A stretch of 44,701 nucleotides of DNA from Candidatus Enterococcus wittei (GCF_002140175.1 NZ_NGMO01000001.1:386300-431000); one strand, 5' to 3'. Shown: positions 27,776 through 36,222, counted from the stretch's first letter. Notes: generated from the sequence alone by a model not told the origin. A program made the numbers and translations.

Positions 27776-29257
27776 TTATTCATTTGATTCTTCTGGCTTA
27801 TCATAAACATTTACTTGTCTACTTGTTCCACGAGTTGATAAATTCTCGATGAGGTCTTTTATATCAAGACCGGTTGTTTCTTTCAATGTTTCTTGAGTCG
27901 TGGATAATAAATTTGTGGCATAACTCGTCACACGGTTTGCCCCACCAGATTCACCTGAAGTATTTCCTGTATCCACAACAGAGATTTTCTCAATATTTCC
28001 TAAAGGCTGTGCAGCTTCTCGCATCAACTGAGGAAGCATTTCGATAACCATACTCAATACAGCAGCTTCGCCGTATTCTTTAAAGGCATCTGCGATTTTT
28101 TGTTTGGCTTCGGCTTCCGCTTTTCCTTTTGCTAGAGTTGCTTCGGCTTCGGCTTGACCAGCTAATCTCGTTTGATTGGCTTGGGCTTGCGCTAATGCCT
28201 CAATTCTAAATTGTTCTGCTTCGGCTTCTGTTACTTCTCGTACTTTTTGCGCTTGCGCCTCTTGTTCTTTGGCATAACGATCTGCATCGGCTTTTTTCTT
28301 CACTTCAGAATCATATTGTTTTTCACGACGGATGATTTCTTTTTCTTCCAACTCAATTTGTTTTTGTCGTTCAACGACTTTGACTTGCATCTCTTGTTCA
28401 ATAACTTGTTGTTGCTCTCTTGCACTTTCTAAATTGTACGCTTGGTCCGCTTTTGCTCTTGCTACATCTTGTTCTTGCTTGTATGCAGCTAATTTCAATT
28501 CTTTTTCTTTTAAAGATTCCGCAATCTCTGTTTGGCGTTGCAATTCAGCGGCTTGAGATTCTTTTTCAGCTTGCGCTTTTTTGATTCGGGTTTCTTTCAA
28601 TGCTTCCGCTTCAGCAATATCTGCATCACGTTTTACTTGAGCAATTCTTGGTTTCCCTAGCGAATCCAAATAACCATTTTTATCACGTACTTCTTTGATC
28701 GTAAAAGAAACAATGATCAAGCCCATTTTCGCTAAATCTACCGAAGCGACTTCTTGTACACTCTGGCTAAATTTATCTCTATTTTGATAAATTTCTTCCA
28801 CTGTCATAGAACCTAGGATCGAGCGAAGATGACCTTCTAATACTTCTCGTGCTTCGTTTTCTAATTCTTCACGAGTTTTTCCTAAAAATTGTTCTGCTGC
28901 TGTCGCGATTTCTTCAACAGAAGAGCCGATTTTTATGATAGACGTACCATCACACATGACTGGTACACCTTGTTCTGTATAGACCTCTGGAGTGGACACA
29001 TCTAGTTTACTTGATAATAAGCTGATTCGGTTTGAACGCTGAAATACAGGTAAAACAAACGCTCCTCCCCCACGAACGATTTTTACTTTGTTGTTACTCT
29101 CATCTGCGTGGACATTTTTACTTCCTAGATAGCTTCCGCTAATGATCAAAGCCTCATCTGGTTTTGCCGTTTGGTATTTCGCAACAAACACGATCAATAA
29201 CATCAAAACAATCAATGCCGCTAAAATCACAGCGATTAAAACACCCGATATTTCCAT
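27776..29257 (-). CDS. floT: Flotillin (YuaG/FloT-like), 493 aa
   Basis: Membrane scaffold protein of the SPFH/Band-7 family found in bacterial membrane microdomains. An N-terminal membrane segment (residues about 4-25) is followed by the SPFH domain (to about 200, with VASVDLAKMGLIIVSFTIKEVRD). A long Glu/Ala-rich coiled-coil flotillin region then runs to about 385 (EAEAEQFRIEALAQAQANQ). Length matches FloT. The preceding gene is a YuaF/NfeD-type protein 13 nt upstream, the standard pairing in Firmicutes. Confidence 0.94.
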   Translation of the reverse strand: MEISGVLIAVILAALIVLMLLIVFVAKYQTAKPDEALIISGSYLGSKNVHADESNNKVKIVRGGGAFVLPVFQRSNRISLLSSKLDVSTPEVYTEQGVPVMCDGTSIIKIGSSVEEIATAAEQFLGKTREELENEAREVLEGHLRSILGSMTVEEIYQNRDKFSQSVQEVASVDLAKMGLIIVSFTIKEVRDKNGYLDSLGKPRIAQVKRDADIAEAEALKETRIKKAQAEKESQAAELQRQTEIAESLKEKELKLAAYKQEQDVARAKADQAYNLESAREQQQVIEQEMQVKVVERQKQIELEEKEIIRREKQYDSEVKKKADADRYAKEQEAQAQKVREVTEAEAEQFRIEALAQAQANQTRLAGQAEAEATLAKGKAEAEAKQKIADAFKEYGEAAVLSMVIEMLPQLMREAAQPLGNIEKISVVDTGNTSGESGGANRVTSYATNLLSTTQETLKETTGLDIKDLIENLSTRGTSRQVNVYDKPEESNE

Positions 29258-29270
29258 TCCCTACACTCCT

Positions 29271-29795
29271 TTATATTTTTAGCATACTTTCATAAGGTGT
29301 TACATAACACACTCTATCTCTTACTTCAATAATCAAGACTTTTTCGCCACGCTTGATCTCTGTTTCTTGCGGCGCATAAAAACAAGCTGGGCGACTGATC
29401 GAACCCGTTACACTCTTCAATTGAATTTCACCCATTCCTTGAATCGGTATTGGTGTGACTACCGTAGCGATCTGCCCTTCTAATGACTTCTCTGAAGCAG
29501 AAAGCGTCGACTCCGCATGCTTCATTGGCATCAAAATATAAAAGTTCAATAAAAAAACTAAAACGGTTGCAATTATTCCACTCACAATAAAAATAAAAAA
29601 TGAAGATTGTTCAGTCAACGTTTCGCCAAGGTAGCCTAATAGACTAGTAAATGTCAACCACGGGATGATCAACATCGGATCTACTGGACCATCAAAATCA
29701 AATACATCTCCAAAAATCACCAGTACGACAGCAAGAGCTGCACAAACCAGCAAGACATACCAATAAATCGTGGCGATTGCAATTCCCCCTATCAT
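29271..29795 (-). CDS. NfeD/YuaF-like membrane protein, 174 aa
   Basis: Partner of flotillin. It has about three membrane helices in the first 100 residues and then a C-terminal soluble OB-fold NfeD domain (GQIATVVTPIPIQGMGEIQ... KVLIIEVRDRVCYVTP). It lacks the ClpP-like protease domain of long NfeD proteins. The start is unusual: the AAAGGAGG site is best spaced for an ATG that reads ATG-AAA-TGA, and the true ATG (29795) overlaps that TGA. Confidence 0.88.
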   Translation of the reverse strand: MIGGIAIATIYWYVLLVCAALAVVLVIFGDVFDFDGPVDPMLIIPWLTFTSLLGYLGETLTEQSSFFIFIVSGIIATVLVFLLNFYILMPMKHAESTLSASEKSLEGQIATVVTPIPIQGMGEIQLKSVTGSISRPACFYAPQETEIKRGEKVLIIEVRDRVCYVTPYESMLKI

Positions 29796-29957
29796 TTCAT
29801 TTATTCGCCTCCTTTGTTCACAATTTTATCATACCATAGCAAGGAAACAAAATCGTCATACTTCTAAATTAATAGTTCAACTTTTATCCCAATTTTCAAT
29901 GACCTTTATCTTTTCCTTCGACTCATTTTCCATTATACTGGAACACGAGGTGAGACA

Positions 29958-30767
29958 ATGAAAAACTTGAAAAAGCTTTGGGGAAGTTTAATTTCTTTAG
30001 TAATCGTCAGTGCGGTTGGCTTGTGGGTCGGAATCGATCGAATGGGTGAATATCAAACAGATAAAAGCAACTATACCGCTCCTACGACCGAAACAAAATC
30101 ATCTATAACTACTAGCGATACTGCCGATTTTTTTGAAAGTGAGGATTCAAGTGAAACTCAAACAGAGAAAAGCGAATCTTCTCCCTCTGTGATCAGAACA
30201 GAGCCGTCTGATAGTAACGATTCTACGCAGCAAACAAAGAATCGCTTTACACGAGCCGAGGATCTAGAACCAGTAGGAAACAACGAGGGACCTCAAGTGC
30301 TTGGAACAGCTACCTTCAATAAAAGTGAATTAAGTAACAAAAACGGTTGGATCGACTACCATAAATTGGATCATTTAGGACGCCCCACTGGCGCAGATGC
30401 TTTATTAAAGAAATCGATGATCAATACAGGGACGAGTGCCAATCGTGAAATACGTCCACCAGGATTTATTTCTGGACCAAAATATGATCATTCCCGTGGT
30501 CATTTGATTGCCAAACAATTCGGGGGCAGCGGTGATGAACCAAAAAATCTAGTGACCCTTTACCAATATCCTGTAAACGATCCTTATATGAATTACTATG
30601 AATTAATGATTCGTCGCGCATTGAATCAAGGAGAAACTGTCCGTTATCGAGTGACTCCTCATTATGTAGAAAATGAGTTGATTCCTGAAAGTATCGAACT
30701 TGAAGCAAAAGGATTAAGTCAAAATACAATCATTGATTTTACAGTTCTTATTCCTAATAAAAAGTAG
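29958..30767 (+). CDS. Membrane-anchored DNA/RNA non-specific endonuclease
   Basis: A 269-aa protein with an N-terminal signal-anchor (about 8-26), a long Ser/Thr/Glu-rich linker (30-110), and a beta-beta-alpha-metal (NUC1/EndA-like) nuclease domain. The motif DHSRGHLIAKQFGG at 177-190 holds the catalytic His182. The downstream NLVTLYQYPVND has the metal-binding Asn197. The enzyme would act outside the membrane on DNA or RNA. A small gene follows after 9 nt. Related streptococcal enzymes serve in nutrient uptake, competence or escape from DNA traps; which applies here is unknown. Confidence 0.9.
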   Translation: MKNLKKLWGSLISLVIVSAVGLWVGIDRMGEYQTDKSNYTAPTTETKSSITTSDTADFFESEDSSETQTEKSESSPSVIRTEPSDSNDSTQQTKNRFTRAEDLEPVGNNEGPQVLGTATFNKSELSNKNGWIDYHKLDHLGRPTGADALLKKSMINTGTSANREIRPPGFISGPKYDHSRGHLIAKQFGGSGDEPKNLVTLYQYPVNDPYMNYYELMIRRALNQGETVRYRVTPHYVENELIPESIELEAKGLSQNTIIDFTVLIPNKK

Positions 30768-30776
30768 GTGAACGTG

Positions 30777-31142
30777 ATGTTTGAATCCTTAGAAAAAAAG
30801 CACTATACATTAGATGAAATGATCGAATGGCTAATTGACACTAACCTATTTTTTTACGAAGAGCTTATTTTCCTTCCTTCTCTCGATCAATTTAAAAATA
30901 GTCTAGCTACTACAGCTCGCTACTCTTCTTTTGAGAAGGAAGATTTAGATGCTCTACTTACTGATCACCGATTAGTCGCACGTACGATTGATGGTGAGTT
31001 TTTATTTGCAAATGAGGAAACAGTCTGTCTGTTTCCTCATTCGCATATGAAAGAAGATCTTTTATATTTCAATGGCACTTTTTCTGATCTATTAATAAGA
31101 TACGCTAACTCATCAAAATCAATCGCTGATTTTTTTAACTAA
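30777..31142 (+). CDS. Small acidic protein coupled to the nuclease gene, 121 aa
   Basis: Begins at ATG 30777, nine bases after the nuclease stop, with AGGTG upstream. Two GTG codons just before (30768 and 30774) are less likely. The product MFESLEKKHYTLDEMIEWL... has no signal peptide, is clearly acidic in its first half, and ends ...SKSIADFFN. I do not recognise it. Position and charge would suit a cytosolic inhibitor of the nuclease, but this is only a hypothesis. Codons within 31011-31041 form a 13-bp perfect palindrome. Confidence 0.75.
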   Translation: MFESLEKKHYTLDEMIEWLIDTNLFFYEELIFLPSLDQFKNSLATTARYSSFEKEDLDALLTDHRLVARTIDGEFLFANEETVCLFPHSHMKEDLLYFNGTFSDLLIRYANSSKSIADFFN

Positions 31143-31921
31143 TATCTGAAAAACTGGACTTTCTCTAATAGAAAGTCTGATCGACTGTCCTACTCCTCCA
31201 AACAGTCATTTTCCTATCCGGATCCTCTTTCATAGATGCAGTTAACTGCGCCATTATCTCCGGATAGGTTTATCTCACATCTTCTAAATGACATTGATTG
31301 CCCTCTTGTCACACTATACTTAAACCTCGGCACACACCACCATCTATAATAAACCAGCTATTATATAACTGAGAAACTGATTTTGATTATTCTAAGACAT
31401 CCACTACTGTACAGTAGATGAATAACTTTTCTGCTTGAGAGATGAGAGGAGCTTACCCTTTTTATCCATTTTTTCAGGAATATATTTTAGCTATAATTTT
31501 TTATGTATTTATGCAGTTATTCTCAATAGCGATGATTGTTTCTTACTAAAAAGGAAAAAAGCGAATAGCAAAAAAGAACGAGCGTGGAACAAAAGTAAAC
31601 AACACTTTTATTTCACGCTCTAAACACTTATAACGATGGGAACAGAAGTACCTCTTTCGGAAATAAGCCGAAATTCACAAAAATTTGAAAAGTAATTTTC
31701 GTGAGGTTCTTCTTATTTTTCGGAGTTTAACACTTCTGTCGCAACCTCGTTCCGTCAGATAAAATTCCTCTGTGAGAGTACCATTGGATTAAAGGTAGCT
31801 TGTCCAATGCTTGAGATTCTTGCTTATGACATACCCTTTATTCACTTCAAAAGATCCAAATCTACTTTATTCCATAGAACTTTTTTGAGAATTCCTTAGA
31901 CTAGGCTTCGGTAATGGATGA
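31143..31921. other. Gene-poor 780-bp stretch with inverted repeats
   Basis: No convincing gene. It contains a hairpin at 31157-31177 (GACTTTCT/AGAAAGTC) near the preceding stop, a 10-bp inverted repeat CCTATCCGGA/TCCGGATAGG at 31213-31268 enclosing the palindrome GCAGTTAACTGC, and the dispersed repeat at 31580-31748. Confidence 0.6.
31580..31748 (+). repeat. Dispersed intergenic repeat with terminal inverted repeats, copy 1
   Basis: About 169 bp. It opens with GAGCGTGGAACAAAAGT and its own hairpin partner (ending TTTCACGCTC at 31620), and closes with ACTTCTGTCGCAACCTC, a partial complement of the start. The middle holds GAAATTCACAAAAATTTGAAA, shared exactly with the copy at 38039. No coding capacity. 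Confidence 0.8.
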
Positions 31922-33070
31922 TTAAGCATGGTAACGTTCAACGCCATCTAGATACGTAGCTTCTAATGTCATATCGGGATTTAAAACGATGAAATCAGCA
32001 TCTCGGCCTTTAGCGATCTTCCCGCAAGTGTCATCAATTTTACAACTAATTGCTGGAACTAAAGTAGCCATCATCACCGCTTGCTCAGGAGTAGCTAATC
32101 CCCAGTCTACTACATTTTTGATTGCTTCTTTCAATTTCAAGATACTTCCAGCTAAATTACCTGATTCCAAACGAGCTGTGCCATCTTTGACTACCACTGG
32201 AAACTCGCCTAAATTATAATTTCCATCAGGCATACCTCCAGCCATCATGCAGTCAGTGATTAGTGCGACATGATCATGTCCAGCTTTTTCCATTAAAATT
32301 TGAGCAGCATTCGGATGAACATGATGACCATCACAGATCAATTCAGAAAAGACATGTTCCAATGATAACAGCGCACCGACCATTCCAGGTTCACGATGAT
32401 TTAAGCCTCTCATTCCATTATATGCATGAACAAAGACACTGGCACCAGCTTCAACCGCTTTTTGCGCTTCATCGATTGTGGCATTACTATGACCTAAAGC
32501 AACAACAACACCTTCATCCGTTACTTGTCTAACAAAATCTTCTACGCCTTCTCGTTCAGGTGCCAAAGCGATTTTTTTGATCAAGCCGCCAGATGCTTCT
32601 TGCCATTCATTGAATGTAGATAAATCGGGATCACCAAAGTAGCTTGGATTTTGAGCACCTTTATATTCGACTGTAAAGAAAGGTCCTTCAAAATAAATTC
32701 CTTTGATTTTAGCTCCTGGTACTTCTTGGTAGACCTTACCAATCGTTTCAGCGACATCTTTTAAGCGTTCTTTGCTAGAGGTTAAAGTGGTTGGTAAAAA
32801 TGAAGTAACCCCACAGGAAAGTAGCCCTTCAGACATTGCTTTGATTCCTTCTGCATCATTATCCATCACATCATGATTCATAAACCCATGAATATGCGTA
32901 TCCACTAACCCAGGAGCAATCCATTTGCCTGTTTGATCAATGATATTGACTTCTCCTTCAGGTGTTGTTTGAGTATACTCCCCAAAAAGACCATCTGTAA
33001 CTTCAAGATAACCCGCATTTTTTACGCCTGATGTCAAAAAGAATTTGTCTGCATAGATAAAAGTTCTCAT
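31922..33070 (-). CDS. nagA: N-acetylglucosamine-6-phosphate deacetylase
   Basis: Cytosolic amidohydrolase turning GlcNAc-6-P into glucosamine-6-P and acetate, in amino-sugar and wall recycling. The 382-aa protein has the DTHIHG motif (His59, His61), metal ligand Glu128 in YFEGPFF, His194 (LGHSN), His215 (HAYNGM) and catalytic Asp273 (ITDCMM). Length is usual. A GntR-type operator lies about 60 bp upstream of its ATG. No nagB is in this window. Confidence 0.96.
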   Translation of the reverse strand: MRTFIYADKFFLTSGVKNAGYLEVTDGLFGEYTQTTPEGEVNIIDQTGKWIAPGLVDTHIHGFMNHDVMDNDAEGIKAMSEGLLSCGVTSFLPTTLTSSKERLKDVAETIGKVYQEVPGAKIKGIYFEGPFFTVEYKGAQNPSYFGDPDLSTFNEWQEASGGLIKKIALAPEREGVEDFVRQVTDEGVVVALGHSNATIDEAQKAVEAGASVFVHAYNGMRGLNHREPGMVGALLSLEHVFSELICDGHHVHPNAAQILMEKAGHDHVALITDCMMAGGMPDGNYNLGEFPVVVKDGTARLESGNLAGSILKLKEAIKNVVDWGLATPEQAVMMATLVPAISCKIDDTCGKIAKGRDADFIVLNPDMTLEATYLDGVERYHA

Positions 33071-33131
33071 TCTACTCTCTCCTTTGATATTCTACCTTTA
33101 AATTACTCTTATTTTATCAAGAAGTCAAGAA

Positions 33132-33143
33132 TGGTCTACACCA
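33132..33143. promoter_or_regulatory. NagR/DasR-type GntR operator upstream of nagA
   Basis: TGGTCTACACCA differs by one base from the perfect palindrome TGGTCTAGACCA recognised by NagR/YvoA/DasR regulators of GlcNAc use. It lies between the regulator gene's stop and nagA, just upstream of TTGACT (minus strand), a possible -35. Repression relieved by GlcN-6-P or GlcNAc-6-P is inferred from the family. Confidence 0.7.
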
Positions 33144-33144
33144 T

Positions 33145-33981
33145 TTACAGACTTTTCGCAATTTTTTTTACAGATTGAGCAAGTTCTTCATAGAATAAAG
33201 CTTTACTTAATTCATCTCTTTGTTTATAAATCAAACTTTTCAAAATAAATAAATCATTCAGATAGTAATAACTATTTTTTTCTTGTGCCCAATGAATTCC
33301 TTGATTCACTTGCTCTAATGCCGCTTCGCTTTCTCCTTGGTGAAACAAGAAACTTCCATAATTATAAAAAATCTGAGTAAATTCGCTCTTCGTTCGCTCC
33401 TTAACTGTTTCATGAAAAAGCTGTACACTTCGGCTCAAGTAATATCTTGCCTCAGTACTTCTGCCGGCCACACCATAGATTTTTCCAATACAGCTGATTA
33501 ATTGGATTTCAATATCACAAAGATGGGCACGCTCTTTTTGAGTCGAATAGGTTAGCGCTTCTTTCAAATAACCTAAAGCTTGCACTAGATTTTTACGAAG
33601 TGTAAATTCACATACCCCTAAATAATAGTAATACCGTTGAAAATCTTCGGCAGAAGAGAGATTATCAGTCACACTTGATGATTTCAGTTCTTGTTCTAAT
33701 TTACGATAGTCTCGTTTTAAAAAATATAAGTCCAACAGATCGAACTGATTAGATAAGGAGCGGTTTTTATGATCCGATAACGTCATAACGTGATCGATCG
33801 TTACTCCTAGCCGCTGACAGATTTGTGCCATTACTAAAACATTTGGCAATTCTTCATTATTCTCGATCCTACTTAACACACTTTGCGAACAAATTCCTTG
33901 TGAAAGCATCTTTTGTGTCATTTTTTGCTCTTTTCGAATCTCTTTTATAATTGTTCCAAAGGAATCGATCAACGCTTCCAT
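33145..33981 (-). CDS. Rgg/PlcR-like XRE regulator with TPR-type C-terminus
   Basis: 278-aa cytosolic transcription regulator. The N-terminal helix-turn-helix of the Cro/C1 type spans about 6-60 (FGTIIKEIRKEQKMTQKMLSQG then SQSVLSRIENNEELP). The rest is helical with TPR-like repeats (YYYLGVCEFTLRKNLVQALGYLKEAL). This layout is shared with peptide-sensing Rgg/PlcR/PrgX regulators. The start at 33981 has GGAGGAGG; a longer frame to 34014 lies before it. No obvious small pheromone gene was found next to it. Confidence 0.85.
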   Translation of the reverse strand: MEALIDSFGTIIKEIRKEQKMTQKMLSQGICSQSVLSRIENNEELPNVLVMAQICQRLGVTIDHVMTLSDHKNRSLSNQFDLLDLYFLKRDYRKLEQELKSSSVTDNLSSAEDFQRYYYYLGVCEFTLRKNLVQALGYLKEALTYSTQKERAHLCDIEIQLISCIGKIYGVAGRSTEARYYLSRSVQLFHETVKERTKSEFTQIFYNYGSFLFHQGESEAALEQVNQGIHWAQEKNSYYYLNDLFILKSLIYKQRDELSKALFYEELAQSVKKIAKSL

Positions 33982-34168
33982 AAGTAACCTCCTCCAAAAT
34001 ATGCAGATTTGCATTATACCCAGTATTGTACTTTACACACTAAGAAACTTCAAGAAAAGACCAGTAAATGAGCGAGCATTCTTACTCTTTCTCATCAACA
34101 AAAAAAGCCTCCACTGGATCGTATCGGCAATTTTTGAAGAGAACCATCAATAATCTTATTTTATTCTA

Positions 34169-35386
34169 CTATTTTTGTCGATAACTTGCTAAAAACTCAC
34201 GCATCTTAGTAGCAGTAGTTTTTAAATCATCTAATTTTGGCAGATACACGATCCTGAAATGATCAGGCTGAGACCAATTAAATCCACCACCATGGACTAG
34301 TAAAATTTTATGCTCATGTAAAAAATCTAAAACAAATTGTTCATCATCATAGATATTAAAACGTTTCGTATCGATTTTAGGAAAAATATAAAACGCTGCT
34401 TTTGGTTTCACAGCAGAAAGACCTGGAATGTCGTTAATGGCATGATAAATGTATTCTCTTTGCTCATAGATCCGTCCACCAGGAAGAAGCAATTCATCCA
34501 CACTTTGATACCCGCCTAATGCAGTCTGAATGATTTGTTGGGATAATACATTCGAACATAACCGCATAGAAGAAAGCATGTTCAGCCCTTCGATATAGCC
34601 TTTCACATGCGATTTGTCACCACTTAAAACCATCCATCCTACACGAAATCCTGCTACACGATGTGATTTCGACAGACCATTCAATGTCACCACAAACAGA
34701 TCAGGTGCTAAAGTGGCAATCGGGATATGTTCCAAGCCATCCATGACTAAACGATCATAGATTTCATCTGAATAAATAATCAAATGATTTTCACGAGCTA
34801 TTTTAACTATTTCTTCCAATAATTCTTTGGGATAGAGCGCACCGGTTGGATTATTGGGATTGATGATCACAATTGCTTTCGTTCGGCTAGTGATCTTTGA
34901 TTTGATATCCGCAATATCGGGATACCATTCCGCCTCTTCGTCACACACATAATGTACTGGTTTTCCGCCTGCTAAAGAGACTGAAGCTGTCCATAATGGA
35001 TAATCTGGCATAGGTACCAGTACTTCATCCCCGTTATCTAGTAGCCCTTGCATACACATCGTGATCAACTCACTGACTCCATTTCCGGTATAAATATCAT
35101 TGATAGTGACATTTGGAAATCTTTTCAATTGGCAATACTGTTCAATCGCTTTTCTAGCCGAAAAAATACCTTTTGAATCAGAATACCCTTCTGAATCTCT
35201 GGCATTCATAATCAAATCACGGATTACTTCATTTGGGGCTTCAAATCCGAATGGTGCTGGATTACCGGTGTTCAATTTTAAAATACTGATGCCCTCTTCT
35301 TGCATACGTTCCGCTTCTTCAAGTACTGGACCACGAACATCATAGCTGACACCTTCTAATTTATTGGATTTTTCAAATTCTCTCAT
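34169..35386 (-). CDS. alaA: Alanine aminotransferase AlaA-like
   Basis: Class I/II PLP-dependent aminotransferase, 405 aa, strikingly similar along its length to E. coli AlaA (YfbQ): EKSNKLEGVSYDVRGPVL at the start, GNPAPFGF, IYTGNGVSELI, MPDYPLWTASVSL, INPNNPTGALY and YSDEIYD. The PLP lysine is Lys240 in LNGLSKSHRVAGFR. It would interconvert pyruvate/glutamate and alanine/2-oxoglutarate. The ATG at 35386 is chosen; a TTG four codons earlier (35398) touches the GAGGGA ribosome site. Confidence 0.93.
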   Translation of the reverse strand: MREFEKSNKLEGVSYDVRGPVLEEAERMQEEGISILKLNTGNPAPFGFEAPNEVIRDLIMNARDSEGYSDSKGIFSARKAIEQYCQLKRFPNVTINDIYTGNGVSELITMCMQGLLDNGDEVLVPMPDYPLWTASVSLAGGKPVHYVCDEEAEWYPDIADIKSKITSRTKAIVIINPNNPTGALYPKELLEEIVKIARENHLIIYSDEIYDRLVMDGLEHIPIATLAPDLFVVTLNGLSKSHRVAGFRVGWMVLSGDKSHVKGYIEGLNMLSSMRLCSNVLSQQIIQTALGGYQSVDELLLPGGRIYEQREYIYHAINDIPGLSAVKPKAAFYIFPKIDTKRFNIYDDEQFVLDFLHEHKILLVHGGGFNWSQPDHFRIVYLPKLDDLKTTATKMREFLASYRQK

Positions 35387-35555
35387 ACTATTATCCAATC
35401 CCTCTTTTCAAAAAAGTTAGAAATTTCTGATATTATTTACTTATTTATCTCAATATCATACTCTATTCGATTGGATTTTACCATCATTTTCAGGAAATTG
35501 AATGGGAATATTTATACTTTTTTATTCTTATTTTTTCTTTTTTGCCTTCCATATC

Positions 35556-35584
35556 TTGACTTCCATTTCGTATGTCGTTATGAT
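35556..35584 (+). promoter_or_regulatory. Promoter of tRNA-Leu
   Basis: TTGACT (35556-35561) and TATGAT (35579-35584) are 17 bp apart, each five of six to consensus. The predicted start, near 35591, is about ten bases before the tRNA 5' end. Confidence 0.8.
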
Positions 35585-35600
35585 TATAGTGTTGTTTCTT

Positions 35601-35684
35601 GCAGATGTGTTGGAATTGGCAGACAAGCATGATTGAGGGTCATGTGAGCATTCGCTCGTGTGGGTTCGAGTCCCATCATCTGCA
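35601..35684 (+). tRNA. tRNA-Leu (anticodon GAG)
   Basis: A perfect 7-bp acceptor stem GCAGATG/CATCTGC with discriminator A at 35684. The D-arm is TGGAATTGGCAGACA, as usual for leucine tRNAs. Anticodon stem CATGA/TCATG holds the loop TTGAGGG, anticodon GAG at 35635-35637. There is a long type-II variable arm (GAGC/GCTC) and the T-loop GGTTCGAGTCC. CCA is not encoded. It reads CUC/CUU codons and stands alone behind its own promoter. Confidence 0.97.
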
Positions 35685-35713
35685 TATTAAAAAAAGCCTA
35701 CAATAAGTACAGA

Positions 35714-35760
35714 AAAATAAGCTAAGTCTTTCGGGAGATGCGGAGGACTTAGCTTATTTT
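35714..35760. terminator. Bidirectional terminator after tRNA-Leu
   Basis: A 15-bp perfect stem, AAAATAAGCTAAGTC at 35714-35728 with 35746-35760, and a 17-nt loop. The stem's A/T ends give a T-run in both directions, so it can serve the tRNA and the convergent SOS-controlled gene. Confidence 0.8.
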
Positions 35761-35898
35761 GATCATTCTGAAATCAGAAGCTAGAAGAATGTAAAGTATC
35801 TTTTGCAACGCTTATTATTTACCAATCAATCTATACGTACTTTCCCTTTTAGTCTTATGGAGAATAGATCTATCTTCACATCTCAATAGTTTTCTTTC

Positions 35899-36174
35899 TT
35901 ATTTCAATGATTGCTTTCTTGGATAACTACTGTTTTCAAATGCAAGGACAATTTTTGATTTTTCCATGATCGTATAGTCTTTGACTACAAACTGTTTTTT
36001 ATTATTGTAGTATCCTTTTACGAAAACTTTTGTTCCTTCATCTACTTCTGCAAAAAAATTTAAACTATGATTTGCAATCAAGCAATTTTCTCGTCCTAAA
36101 CTAAAGCGAATCAACGGTCTGGCACCTAGTTTTAATGTTCTGATTTTAGTAACGGTTCCATACCTTTTTTCCAT
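35899..36174 (-). CDS. Small SOS-controlled protein, possible OB fold, 91 aa
   Basis: Starts at 36174 behind GAGGTGA; the frame extends further but that part lies in the promoter. The product MEKRYGTVTKIRTLKLGARPL... is basic and alternates strand-like segments (GTVTKIRTL, PLIRFSLGREN, TKVFVKGYYNNKKQFVVKDYTIM) as in small OB-fold nucleic-acid binding proteins. This is fold guessing, not a family match. Its promoter has a LexA box between -35 and -10, so it should be induced by DNA damage. No other SOS gene is adjacent. Confidence 0.78.
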   Translation of the reverse strand: MEKRYGTVTKIRTLKLGARPLIRFSLGRENCLIANHSLNFFAEVDEGTKVFVKGYYNNKKQFVVKDYTIMEKSKIVLAFENSSYPRKQSLK

Positions 36175-36193
36175 CAGCCTCACCTCATCTACC

Positions 36194-36222
36194 ATTATAC
36201 GAACAAACGTTCTTATAATCAA
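36194..36222 (-). promoter_or_regulatory. SOS promoter with LexA (DinR) box
   Basis: On the minus strand TTGATT (36217-36222), a 17-bp spacer and TATAAT (36194-36199) form a strong promoter. The spacer contains AGAACGTTTGTTCG (GAAC-N4-GTTC at 36201-36212), the Gram-positive LexA box, placed to block RNA polymerase. Confidence 0.88.

Noticed and set aside
31435-31623. 62-codon plus-strand frame in the repeat-rich gap
   Set aside because: It runs into the dispersed repeat, has weak start signals and looks like chance coding.
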